NCBI GenBank assembly: GCA_023525975.1
Contig: JAKNSE010000037.1
Location: 3,206,501-3,270,500 of the forward strand
Origin: Smallanthus sonchifolius
Lineage: Eukaryota > Streptophyta > Magnoliopsida > Asterales > Asteraceae
DNA: 64,000 nucleotides
Reading direction: 5' to 3'
The position numbers and the translations under genes are program-made. The notes under the pieces were generated by a model. It saw only the letters and a list, made by a program, of their open reading frames with translations, searched no databases and had not been told where the DNA came from. Position 1 is the stretch's first letter. Each line of letters starts with the position of its first letter. Positions 11,587 through 21,822 of the stretch are shown here, piece after piece.

Positions 11587-12036
11587 TTGTCTTATTTTTG
11601 TATTTATTGTTATTTGGTTTATTTTTTCGTTCAGAATTACTTGGGTTTGTTACTTGTGCAGGTAGGCATGGACAGGAATTATCATGATGACGAGTATTAC
11701 TATGAGCCGTGCAGTAACTATGCCATCACTGGCCACTGGGCTCAAGATTGCCCAAGATACAATTCACATGGTGGTGGTCCTGAGTATCAAAGCTATCAGG
11801 AAAATTACAATCAAGACTACCACCCGAGCGGGCCACCTGAACAAGACAACTATCAATCTGAACTGGATGTCATCCGGTCAGATATGAAGGAGCTGGCAAA
11901 AGTGTTCCATGCAGTGGCGCAACAACAAGAGATGCAGGCAAAGCATCATCATACTTTGATAGATCAAGTGGTCCAGTTAGCTGAGATAGTTGCATCACTC
12001 GTCAAAGACTCGGGTAAGCCTTGTAGTGCACATTAG
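11587..12036 (+). CDS. small retroelement protein with a knuckle-like motif and predicted helix
   Basis: The likely start is the Met at 11668 (MDRNYHDDEYYYEP); upstream codons are hydrophobic and follow a possible splice acceptor (TTGTGCAG). CSNYAITGHWAQDCP resembles a CCHC knuckle with its second Cys replaced by Tyr. The C-terminal half (LDVIRSDMKELAKVFHAVAQ...) looks helical and coiled-coil-like, as in the end of Athila Gag. This would be the tail of Gag without the capsid. It ends in a TAG at 12034. Confidence 0.5.
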   Translation: MSYFCIYCYLVYFFVQNYLGLLLVQVGMDRNYHDDEYYYEPCSNYAITGHWAQDCPRYNSHGGGPEYQSYQENYNQDYHPSGPPEQDNYQSELDVIRSDMKELAKVFHAVAQQQEMQAKHHHTLIDQVVQLAEIVASLVKDSGKPCSAH

Positions 12037-12204
12037 TCCTCAAGTTCCCAAACCACAAACAGTGCACACTTCAATGCTGTAAGTCTTAATTCATCATTTG
12101 AATTTCCTGCATTTGAACAGACTCCACCACCGGTTGTGGAAAGAGTGGTGGAGTACAGTGAATCTGAGTCTGACCCTAATCAGGTTCTTATTTCATAGAA
12201 TAAC

Positions 12205-13167
12205 TTGAAACATAATAATGTGAATAAACTTGTAAAAATCCCATTTCCTGATACGTTAATCAAACCAGTTTTGAAAGAAAAGGATCCAACACAGGATGAG
12301 AGATGGGAAAAGTTTGAAAAACGTAAAATTAACTCACTAGTTTTCAACACGCTTAAACAAGATCCTGATAATGTTGAATGTCTAAAAGGTTTGAGTACCT
12401 GAAAACGATGGCATAAATGTCCCGAACAGGTAAAGCTGAGTGTTAGTGTGAATTTCGTGTTTACGGGTACCCTTCCCCTGAAACTCCAAGATCCAACGTC
12501 ACCTATTATTTCAATACAAAAAGGTGAAATTAAACTGGATAGAGCGTTGCTGGATCTTAGAGCATCTGTGAGTATAATGCCAGGAAGTCTGTATGATCAG
12601 CATGAATTTGGTCCATTACAGAGAGTTAACACCACTGTGGTGTTGGCTGATCAGACTCCCGCACATCCTCGGGGGATTGTAAAAGATGTGATTGTGAAGG
12701 TAAGGGAGTTATACTACCCAGTGGATTTCTTGGTGTTGGATTTTGTCAAGAACACAGAACCAACTATTATTTTGGGTAGATCGTTCCTGGCCACTGCTCA
12801 GGCAAATATTAACTGTGCTGAGGGAACGGTAAAGATGAGGTTTGGGGCTCAGAAGATGAGTCTTAACATATTTTCAAACTTGTCAAACCCGAAGGCTAAC
12901 GAGTGTGGATCACCTGAAAAGGTGAACCACACAGTCGAGAATGTTTGTTGTGTGAGTGACAGGTTAGCTGAGCAGAAGAATGGTGAGACTCCAGACGATG
13001 GGAAGAAGAGGGTCAGAAAGAGGAGGCGAAAAGGAAAGAAACCGCATGTTCAAGATGCAGAGCGGGAGTTGTTTGCTTTGTTTGTGCAAGCATGGAGAAA
13101 ATTTGATGACGAGCGGAATTTAAGTTCGGGGAAGGAGGACTGCAAGCATCCTACTCGACCACCATGA
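12205..13167 (+). pseudogene. Athila-type aspartic protease region
   Basis: The first piece (KIPFPDTLIKPVLKEKDPTQ) is the linker ahead of protease, ending in a stop near 12402. The second, from 12448, has PLKLQDPTSPIISI, the active-site block ALLDLRASVSIMPGSLYD, the flap-side LYYPVDFLVLDF and IILGRSFLATAQANINCAEG. The catalytic Asp is kept but the usual DLG is DLR here. A basic tail (KKRVRKRRRKGKKP) follows. It aligns along its length with the protease at 34187-34834. Confidence 0.75.
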
Positions 13168-14560
13168 TGCAAGTAAGGTACACCGCGTCTGGCTGAAGAC
13201 GTTAAACTTAGAGCTCTTAAGAGGAAGCCTAAGGTATGTTTGGTTTTATTTTTTTTTATTTTTAGTTAAATGAACGTTGTGAGTGTGTTCTCTAGAAACT
13301 CTCACGAGACTCAACTCGTCAACTCGGCTACTAAGGGGTTTAAAAGGCTTGATGCATATGCTAAATGCATTCGTGATTCCTACGAAAGTTAGTTAGGACT
13401 TTGTTTTATTTATTTATGTATTTATTTATTTTTTTGTGTTTTTGTGTGCGAGCCGGCCAAGTGTGGGGAAGTCCCACGGGTTTCATGCACGTGGGGTGCA
13501 TTTGGGTGCGTGTGCGAGTTTTTGGAGGAGTTGAGCAAATTTGGATTCTTGGTGTGAAAATTTTAAGTATAAAAATGCTCAAAACTTTATGTGAACACCA
13601 CCTCTTCGTGGTACGCGAAGAGGCCTCCTCCAGATTTCGTGACACGCGAAGAGCCAGAGTCAAGTGCCAGGTCATTTTCAAAATCTTCGCAGTACGTGAA
13701 GAATTTTCTCCAGTCTTTCGAGGTACGCGAAGATTCCTGTAACCCTAGTTTTTAATTTGTTTATTTTTTTTTGTAGTTTTGAGTCGTTCTAGTCCGTCGG
13801 GTCTTTTAATTTCTTTTGAGTCATTCTATTGAGTCGATGTGATGCTTGTGGGTTTGTTTTGAGCTTAATTTTGCAGGTTTTGATTGATCCACCCGTACTC
13901 AATCTCCATCGGGTGGTGATTTCCGACTTTTGATCAATTCTCGTGTGCAAAGAAGCCCGCTTACATCCGTGGAGCACGATCGCGAATGAAATGCTATACG
14001 ATCGTCTATCCAGCTAAGTTACTTTGTTTTTTGTATTTTTCTTTTGTGTTTGACTCGCTCTTTCTACATTGAGGACAACGTTGAGTTTAAGTGTGGGGAG
14101 GGAAGACCTTAGTCCAGGTCTGTAATTTGAGTCATAAAAATCAAAAATCCATAAAAATTTAAAATTTTTGAAAAATGTCCCTGGATTAGGATGTTTGCAA
14201 CTAAATGGAAAATGATAGTACAATCAGGAACTTTGCGTGTGGAATTAATTGAATAATAATGATAATCAAACATGTCTAATTTGTAACGTTTTGGTAGGCC
14301 CAACCGATTTAAGAGCTTAAAATCCTGATAGTGTACCTAGCTTAAATTGAATAATTAATTCAGGATGTCTTGTGGGTTCTCATCTTAGGGGTGTCGGTAA
14401 GGTCGAAACTGTCAATATAGGGTGATAGGTACAGCTATAAACAAAATTTTTTAAGTTTTTAAAATTCTTTGGCACATCGCTTTCTTTTTATGAGAATAAA
14501 TCCGAAAGTTGGTGGCGCCCGCATTCCATAATCCGCATCATTACATGAGCTTTAATTAAT
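13168..14560 (+). other. non-coding Athila internal stretch with hairpin motifs
   Basis: No gene is visible. Four imperfect TTCGNGGTACGCGAA palindromes lie at 13605-13735. GTTTAAGTGTGGGG near 14085 resembles a polypurine tract but is not followed by an LTR. Confidence 0.5.
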
Positions 14561-15189
14561 TAAATCAATTGAGAGCTTAGGTTTCGCCTACGTGTTACCC
14601 TCCGTGATAATGACTTGGTTGATACACCCATGGGCGGGACTTAGGTAATCAATATCTGGATATCTAAGTTAGGTTTATGTGTTACCCTTCGGGATGAGGA
14701 CTAGAAGGATACACCACTAAACCGAAGCTTATGTACTTCATTGCTTAAAAACTGCAGCCTACGTGTCACACGTCGAGTTCCAGCTTGATTGAAACACCAC
14801 TGGGTTAGGTTTAAGCATATAAAACATTAATAAAAGCTCAATCATTCATCCATTGATCCATAATTCACATGATTTTTAAAACATATAAATTCGTGTTTAT
14901 AATGGTGGGAAATCTATAAGGTTTAACCCGGGTCTAAACATGACCTTGAGATGGGATTAGGCTAAGTTGTAGCTTTCTGAGTGTGAGACCCATAGATAGA
15001 CTTACTGCTTGGTAATAATATGATAGTAGATCATAGAATCGGGGGCTCGAGAGTCGGTGGTTGGGTTTAATCGGATCGAAATACCGATTGTTACACTTAA
15101 CGTGTTGAGAAATCAAAGCTACAAAAGAATAAAGTATAAAAGCAAGTTTTTCGATTATGATTCCATTGCATTATTCTTTTTCGGGACGC

Positions 15190-15210
15190 AAAAGTTTAAG
15201 TGTGGGGATA
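15190..15210 (+). other. Athila polypurine tract
   Basis: AGTTTAAGTGTGGGGATA immediately precedes the LTR start TGATGTAGGG; the counterpart at 37033-37046 has the same layout. Confidence 0.65.
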
Positions 15211-16259
15211 TGATGTAGGGTCAAATATCCCGTGTTTAAGAGTTTAGTTCGTACAGTTTTAATAGTTTTATTTTATACTTTGAGTCGGTTTTACGTTGGT
15301 ATTTGTATTTGAGTCTGTTATATGTTAAAGTTGCTAATTGTGCGGATAACGAAGCATAATTGAGAAGGCACAAAAGTCCAAGGGGTAAAAGATTCAAAAT
15401 GTCAATTTCCTGGAAAATGGGATCAGTTCTCGCGGTACGCGTGAAAGAGGAATAGGGCCCCGACTGTTTTGTCCTTCGCGCCACGCGAAGGACTGGCCTT
15501 GGAAGTTCGCGATACGCGAAGGGCCTGCGATTCAAGATAAAGCCATAATTTCTCATTAAACCCAAATTGAACCCTAGTTCGCACACAACTTTCATTCAGC
15601 CGATTTCAGAGCAGCCAAGGGCGATTTCCAGAGGTAGAGGCAGTACCAGATCATCTATTGAAGCTATGCTCGCGTGTCTGACAAGCATGCGTGGATAAGC
15701 TGTATGTGGCTTCCTCCCGGCAGATGGTTCGTATAGATTCATTGTTTGATTCAGTTGTTTACCTATTTGGATCGTGTTAGTTTTTGACACAAACTTGATA
15801 GATTGATGTATTAGTTGATTTGAACAATTTATTTGAATGCTTTGAGTTGCTTGTGTTACAACTGTGTTCAGTGGTTGACAAAACCCAGTAGCAGGGTTGG
15901 GTAACTAAAGTGGGTAACTTGGTATTTATTAATTGGATTATACTGGTTTGTGACGAAACTAGTTGTATAGGTTTTCTGACAAAGAATCTGTCTTCAATTA
16001 CCGTTTCAACTAATTTTCCAACGCTATGTCTATGTGGTGTTCATTGAATAACTGAGTTTTACATAAGTCTAGAACCTGAAGTTTGGAGGGAGTTACATCT
16101 TTATTTGATCTATGTTTTCATTCTAATTTACTAATCTAAGCAATTAAACTTTCCACTGATTCCCTGTGGATTTGACAACCCTACTTCCTTGTCTACAGTC
16201 TAAGGTAGCTAAGGAGTAGTTTTTAATACAGTTTTTTATTGACCATGACACCGCGATCA
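15211..16259 (+). mobile_element. 3' LTR of the Athila derivative (about 1.05 kb)
   Basis: It starts TGATGTAGGGTCAAATATCC and ends GACACCGCGATCA, matching the TGATNTG...GCGATCA ends of the LTRs at 27814 and 37047. It holds three TTCGCG-type palindromes (15429-15520). It ends with the block around CTGTGGATTTGACAACCCTA and GGTAGCTAAGGAGTAG seen in all three LTRs. The next 5 bp are ACCAT; the other target copy is lost. Confidence 0.75.
15429..15520. repeat. array of TTCGCG..CGCGAA palindromes
   Basis: Three units: TCGCGGTACGCG, CTTCGCGCCACGCGAAG and TTCGCGATACGCGAA. Each is a potential stem-loop of 6-7 bp arms. Homologous arrays occur at 28038-28165 and 37268-37425. Confidence 0.75.
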
Positions 16260-16261
16260 AC

Positions 16262-17000
16262 CATGACCCATGGGCCATCGCCTATTTGACCCATAAGCCT
16301 TATAGGGTCACACTGGTTTTGGGTTATTGGTTGTGAGTCGAGGGGTTACATGGGTTATGAGCATTACAAGGCTTATGAGCCATCATGATCATCATATGGT
16401 TTATAATCATTATAACCATTATGCATCAACATCAGTTGTTATAGGTTATAATGCCATAAGGCCCATATATAACCATATCACCCCATGGCCCATTTGACCC
16501 ATAAGCCTTATAGGGGTGACACTACTTTTGGGTTATTGGTTGTGAGACATGGTTGGCATGGGTTATGAGCCTTACAAGGCTAATGATCCATCATGATCAT
16601 CATGTGGTTTATAATCATTACACCAACATCAACATCATTTGTCATGGGTTATTATGCCATGAGGCCCATATATTACCCATATCCCATTTGACCCATAAGC
16701 CTTATAGGGGTGACGTTGGTTGTGGGTTATTGGTTATGAGACATGGGTGGCGTGGGTTATGAGCCTTGAATGGCTTATGAACCATCATGATCATCGTATG
16801 GTTTATCAGTTTCATCATCATCATCATCATCATCACCATCAACATCATCATGATTAGCATCAGCATCAACATCATTATAATCATCATCGGCAACATCATT
16901 ATATCATAAACATCATCAACATAATGACCATCATGATCATCATACGGGTTATCATCATAATCACCATGCATGCATATATCATGGGTTGTCATTACACCAT
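16262..17000. repeat. degenerate tandem repeat (about 195-210 bp) and ATCATC-rich tract
   Basis: The block TTTGACCCATAAGCCTTATA recurs near 16284, 16493 and 16687, each followed by GGGTTATTGGTTGTGAG and CCATCATGATCATCAT. It then decays into (CATCAT)n from 16800. Met/His-rich ORFs here are simple-sequence artefacts. Confidence 0.75.
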
Positions 17001-17029
17001 CATATATATGGGTTATATAAATATATATA

Positions 17030-17333
17030 GGGAAGGGTTCAAATACTAACTAACTTTTTATGTAATAACCGTGCTAACCACTATCAAACAATCACATAAT
17101 TTATAAATTATTTTTTCTTTTAATTCTTAAAAGAGTATTTGAGTATCGTGAACATATATCTTGAACATAAATACGAAAATGATGAGTTTTACATATACGT
17201 ACCAAATAATGTTACATATACGTGACACATAGTGTTTACATATGTGTAACATTATTTGGTACGTATACGTAACACTATGTTTGAGAGTGGTTATCATGGT
17301 TATCACATAAATATTGGTTAGCACTTGAACCTC

Positions 17334-17337
<4 letters not shown>
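17030..17337 (-). mobile_element. TA-flanked MITE, family B (308 bp)
   Basis: It sits between TATATATA runs. Its ends GGGAAGGGTTCAAATACTAA and TTGAACCTCACCC are inverted repeats over about 30 bp. It contains ACGTATACGTAAC-type palindromes. Further copies are at 56148-56375 (truncated) and 58921-59228 (opposite orientation). The flanking TCATATATATGGGTTATAT is repeated on the far side (17410-17430). Confidence 0.7.

Positions 17338-17399
<62 letters not shown>
17338..17399. repeat. (TA)n microsatellite
   Basis: About 30 TA units directly at the right end of the MITE. Confidence 0.95.
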
Positions 17400-17400
<1 letters not shown>

Positions 17401-17539
17401 ACACACCATCATCATATATATGGGTTATATGCCCGATCATCATCATCATATGGATTATCATCATCATCATAGATGTTATCAACATATCGATCATATGGGT
17501 TATCATCATCATCAACAACTATAGGTATGATCTCTAAAT

Positions 17540-18240
17540 TGTTTATTTAATTAATTATTAGCAATTGTACATTTTAAGTTTTTTAATTTATATATATTTT
17601 TTTAAAATACAGGCTTGTATGATCTCTAAACTTTTTATTTAATTATAAATAAAAAATTTAAAGATTTTAATATTATTTTTTTAAATATAGGTATGATCTC
17701 TAATTTATTTTTTAAACTATTTTTACGTGTGTTGTGTATTAAGTGGGTTTATGTATGGTTTTGTAAACCTCTTCTCTGATTCTCTCCCACATAGTTATAC
17801 AGCGACTTCCGGAACGTCTTCCCGTCTTCCAAGGTATCCCGCTTGTGTTTGATCGGATGTAATGCGATGGTTTACTTTTGTTTGTTTTCAGCTGGTTTAT
17901 TGATCATCACATTGTGATGCCGTTGCTCTACCTAAGTTAGGTGCGATGTTGATCGTTGCTTGTTTTCAGCTGATTTATTTAGGTTTTTCTGTTGGATTTC
18001 TTTAATCTAGGGGCTTTGGTGGGTTTGTGTCATTTCAACCGAATAGGGGGGGTTAAGAGGGGAGTCCACAACCAAGAGGTTGTGGGTTCAAACCTCACCC
18101 AATATTAAAAAAAATGTGTCATTCATGAGAGTGTTCGATCGTATAATAGGCAGCGGCGTATGCAAAATTATATAATTTTGTTGGAAATATTACTACTTTG
18201 GTTAATTTCCTTTTCCAGAATACTACTCTAGTTGTAATTT
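17540..18240. other. AT-rich sequence without recognised gene
   Basis: GGTATGATCTCTAA recurs near 17523, 17607 and 17690. A tRNA-like stretch is at 18036-18100. It could be the upstream part of the AT-hook/B3 locus, but no coding exon is evident. Confidence 0.3.
18036..18100 (+). other. tRNA-like fragment outside any recognised LTR
   Basis: GGGGGTTAAGAGG is weakly A-box-like and TTGTGGGTTCAAACCTCACC contains a B-box core with a T-arm-like stem. It ends in an A-run (TTAAAAAAAA), so a SINE-like origin is possible. Confidence 0.35.
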
Positions 18241-18243
18241 TTT

Positions 18244-20330
18244 TGGCTTATGATTGTGGAAAATTAAGAAATGAAGAGTGAGCCTAAAGTCCACCCACCC
18301 AGTACGTCCTAGAGAAGGGGAAAGCACCTGGAGAAGAGGAAAAGAGGTAGGCCTAGAAAAGGGGAAAGCACCCATGGTGGAGAAGAGGAAAAGAGGTAGA
18401 CCCAGAAAGTATCCACCCAACCACACATGGTGGAGAAGAGGAAAAGAGGTAGACTCACCAAATATCCACCCACTCAGTACGTCCTAGAGAAGGGGAAGAG
18501 AGGAAGACCAAGAAAGAATTTGAAACATGATGGTTTAGGTAATTATAAAGATTTTGTATTTTATGTTAAAGTATAGATTCTTATCTTTCTTTGTTTCGGA
18601 TATACTCTACTAGTGTGCATTTCTTTTAACGTATGCTCGTTCACATGTCTATCTTTATTTATCGCAGATTTTTTATTCTTTGCTAATCTAGGCTTCTTGT
18701 TGATTATCACAAATTCAGTTTCATCTTTTCAAGTATTCATGTTTTGTTGGCTTATGATTGTGGAAAATTAAGAAATGAAGAGTGAGCCAGAAAGTCCACC
18801 CACCCAGTACGTCCTAGAGAAGGGGAAAGAACCTATAGAAGAGGAAAATAGGTAGGCCTAGAAAGTATCCACCAACCCAGTACGTCCTAAAGAGGGGGAA
18901 AGCACCCATGGTGGAAAAGAGGAAAAGAGGTAGACCCAGAAAGTATCCACCCACCTAGTACGTCCTAGAGAAGGGGAAATCACCCATGGTGGAGAAGAGG
19001 AAAAGAGGTAGACCCACCAAGTATCCACCCACTCAGTACGTCCTAGAGAAGGGGAAGAGAGGGAGACCAAGAAATAATTTGAAACATGATGGTTTAGGTA
19101 ATTATAAATATTTTGTATTTTATGTTAAAGTATAGATTCTTATCTTTCTTTGTTTCAGATATACTCTACTAGTGTGAATTTCTTTTAACATGTGCTCGTT
19201 CACATGCCTTTCTTTATTTACCGCAGATTTTTCATTCTATGCTAATCTAGGCTTCTTGTTAATTATCACAAATTCAGTTTCATCTTTTCATGTATTCATG
19301 TTTTGTTGGCTTATGATTGTGGAAAATTAAGAAATGAAGAGTAAGAAAGTCCACCCACCCAGTACGTCCTAGAGAAGGGGAAAGCACCTAGAGAAGAGGA
19401 AAAGAGGTAGGCCTAGAAAGTATCCACAAACCCAGTACGTCCTAGAGAAGGGGATAGCACCCATGGTGGAGAAGAGGAAAAGAGGTACACCCACCAAGTA
19501 TCCACCCATTCAGTACGTCCTAGAGAAGGGGAAAAGAGGGAGACCAAGAAAGAATTTGAAACATGATGGTTTAGGTAATTATAAAGATTTTGTTTTTTAT
19601 GTTAAAGTATAGATTCTTATCTTTCTTTGTTTCGGATATACTCTACTAGTGTGCATTTCTTTTAACATATGCTCGTTCACATGTCTTTCTTTATTTACCG
19701 CAGATTTTTCTTTCTATGCTAATCTAGGCTTCTTTTTTATTATCACAAATTCAGTTTCATCTTTTCAGGTATTCATGTTTTGTTGGCTTATGATTGTGGA
19801 AAATTAAGAAATGAAGAGTGAGCCAGAAAGTCCACCCACCCAGTACGTCCTAGAGAAGGGGAAAGAACCTAGAGAAGAGGAAAAGAGGTAGGCCTAGAAA
19901 GTATCCACCAACCCAGTACGTCCTAAAGAAGGGGAAAGCACCCATGGTGGAAAAGAGGAAAAGAGGTAGACCCAGAAAGTATCCACCCACCTAGTACGTC
20001 CTAGAGAAGGGGAAATCACCCATGGTGGAGAAGAGGAAAAGAGGTAGACCCACCAAGTATCCACCCACTCAATACGTCCTAGAGAAGGGGAAGAGAGGGA
20101 GACCAAGAAAGAATTTGAAACATGATGGTTTAGGTAATTATAAAGATTTTGTATTTTATGTTATAGTATAGATTCTTATCTTTCTTTGTTTCAGATATAC
20201 TCTACTAGTGTGAATTTATTTTAACATGTGCTCGTTCACATGTCTTTCTTTATTTACCGTAGATTTTTCATTCTATGCTAATCTAGGCTTCTTGTTAATT
20301 ATCTCAAATTCAGTTTCATCTTTTCAGGTA
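18244..20330 (+). repeat. four tandem copies (about 480-560 bp) of an AT-hook exon plus intron
   Basis: Each copy begins TTGGCTTATGATTGTGGAAA and contains 3-5 subunits of about 75-80 bp with AGAGGAAAAGAGGTAGACCC, coding EKRKRGRPRKYPPTQYVLEK. RGRP is the AT-hook core. Each copy ends in a shared intron-like stretch with TCTACTAGTGTG and AATTCAGTTTCATCTTTTCA. Subunit number differs between copies, showing unequal exchange on two scales. Confidence 0.85.
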
Positions 20331-20399
20331 TTCATGTCAACAAGTTTATTCTTATTTGAACTATGTAGCTATATATGTATATATATATATATATATATA

Positions 20400-20726
20400 G
20401 GGGAGGGATTAAGAGAAAACCACAAAGTTAGGCGAAAACCGAGAAAACCACTAAAACAATGTGTAATACTCTGGGTTACGTATACGTAATCGCAATTTTT
20501 TTGTTTTCTGTTTACGTATACGTAACACTATGGGTTACGTATACGTAAGCCAATATTTAAATGATTTTTTGGTAAAAATGTGTAATATTACATTGATACT
20601 CTTATAAAAAAATAAAAAAAATAAAAAAATAAAACATAAATATTATTATATTATTGGTTAAAAATGGTTTTTTTAGTGGATTTCTCGGTTTTCGCCTAAC
20701 TATGTGGTTTTCTCTGGAACCCTCCC
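20400..20726 (+). mobile_element. TA-flanked MITE, family A (327 bp)
   Basis: Flanked by (TA)n on both sides. Terminal inverted repeats of about 55 bp start GGGGAGGG and include AAAACCACAAAGTTAGGCGA. The interior carries the perfect 14-bp palindrome TTACGTATACGTAA and variants, and TGTAATATTACATTGATACT. Related copies are at 46832, 48475, 53767 and 58152. It lies in the intron-like part of the AT-hook/B3 locus. Confidence 0.8.
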
Positions 20727-20757
<31 letters not shown>

Positions 20758-21065
20758 GCATTAATTGCAGCCTCTTCAACCCTTCAGGTCTTGCCTTTGT
20801 GTTACGAGCAACTTCATCTGAACAACAACTTTCCGATGGGTTCAATCGTTGTAACCAATGGTTCATGTAAGTCATGGGAGCTGGAGATCCAAAAGAAAGT
20901 TCACTTCTTCTCCTTTACCAGTGGATGGCAGAAGATGGCAAAAGACCTTGGTGTAGATGTGGGCTAGTCTATGTTGTTCAACTTGGTTAATACTCATGCG
21001 TTCCACATTGAGGTTTACAATGCAAGTGGTAAAGCCCAATTTTTTTCTGCATAAGATGATGCTAA

Positions 21066-21262
21066 GGAAGATGGTGATGGTGATGGTGATGGTGATGGTG
21101 ATGGTGATGGTGATGATGATGTTGATGATGATGATGTTGATGAAGATGGTGATTATGATGATGCTGATGCTGATGAAAATGGTGATGATGGGGATGATGA
21201 TGATGCTGAGGAAGATGGTGATGGTGATGATGATGATTATGTTGTTGATGATGATGAGGGCT
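21066..21262 (+). repeat. GATGGT/GATGAT simple repeat (acidic linker)
   Basis: Pure GATGGT units change into GATGAT/GAAGAT. In the B3 frame it codes an Asp/Gly/Glu-rich linker; the opposite strand gives a meaningless poly-His reading. Confidence 0.9.
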
Positions 21263-21545
21263 AGGTTTCATTTGATGACCGCCTTGAACTAAAACTTGTA
21301 AGTATTAGGCTTAGATAGTTTATGCAATTTGTAATTGTAAGTTTCCAACTGCTATTTATTACTATTAGTTATGGTCATTTTTGAAATTGTTATCTCTTGA
21401 TTTTTATGTAGCAATTTCCAGAGGATTTTGCAGAGAAGGTTGGTTTAGATTCGTTGGACAAGATGGAGGTCAAAATTCCTCACATTACCAAAACAAGGAA
21501 GTTGAAGGTGGAGGATGTAGAAGGCCGGGGTATAGTCTACAGGGG

Positions 21546-21822
21546 TGGGCACGTGTTGGTGTGTTTGGGTCCGGTTTGTATTCGACACTAGGCACAAATT
21601 ACAAATTCACATTTGTCAAGAAAAAGAATACGTTGTTTGTTACAAGCGAAAGCTCAAACTATGTTTCACTACTCACCACCCCCCACAAACTTCACTGTTA
21701 CATATATTGATTGATGCAATCACTGAGGGTAGATCTCATGAGGATTTCTCAAGTGGAGCAGCTACTACAAATGTAGAAACAATGTTTCACATCTGGACAG
21801 TAGTTACATAGCTAAGACTCCC
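21546..21822. other. sequence between B3-like remnant and unknown ORF, no feature recognised
   Basis: A short frame continues from the B3 remnant into GRGIVYRGGHVLVCLG and then meets stops. No repeat terminus is seen. Confidence 0.3.

Larger units (their letters stand above)
11487..15210 (+). mobile_element. internal region of a non-autonomous Athila-type element
   Basis: It opens with GCGCTTAGTTTTGTTG, like the sequence just after the primer site of the Athila copy at 31925. It encodes a short knuckle-like protein and an Athila protease domain but no visible Gag capsid, reverse transcriptase, RNase H or integrase. The 3' half (14560-15210) matches 36373-37046 of the other Athila element and ends with a GTGTGGGGATA polypurine tract. 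The 5' LTR and primer site are missing. Confidence 0.7.
18244..21545 (+). pseudogene. degenerate AT-hook / B3-domain gene with tandemly repeated exon
   Basis: Four tandem blocks (from 18244, 18746, 19305, 19782) each contain an AT-hook-coding exon ending in a possible splice donor (GGTTTAG then GTAATT), followed by intron-like sequence. From 20765 a REM/B3-like domain reads LPLCYEQLHLNNNFPMGSIV ... SWELEIQ ... FTSGWQKMAKDLGVDV, a TAG, then LFNLVNTHAFHIEVYNASG. A second TAA precedes a long Asp/Glu-rich linker (21055-21264). A second B3-like start (QFPEDFAEKVGLDSLDKMEV) lies at 21413. B3 proteins bind DNA in the nucleus and AT-hooks bind AT-rich minor grooves. In-frame stops argue for a pseudogene. 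Confidence 0.6.

Noticed and set aside
14085..14100. A polypurine tract (AAGTGTGGGG) marking an LTR at 14100
   Set aside because: No LTR terminus follows; the real LTR start is at 15211 after the second such tract.
21062..21271. Poly-histidine ORF on the minus strand
   Set aside because: It is the complement of the GATGGT/GATGAT acidic linker of the plus-strand B3-like remnant.
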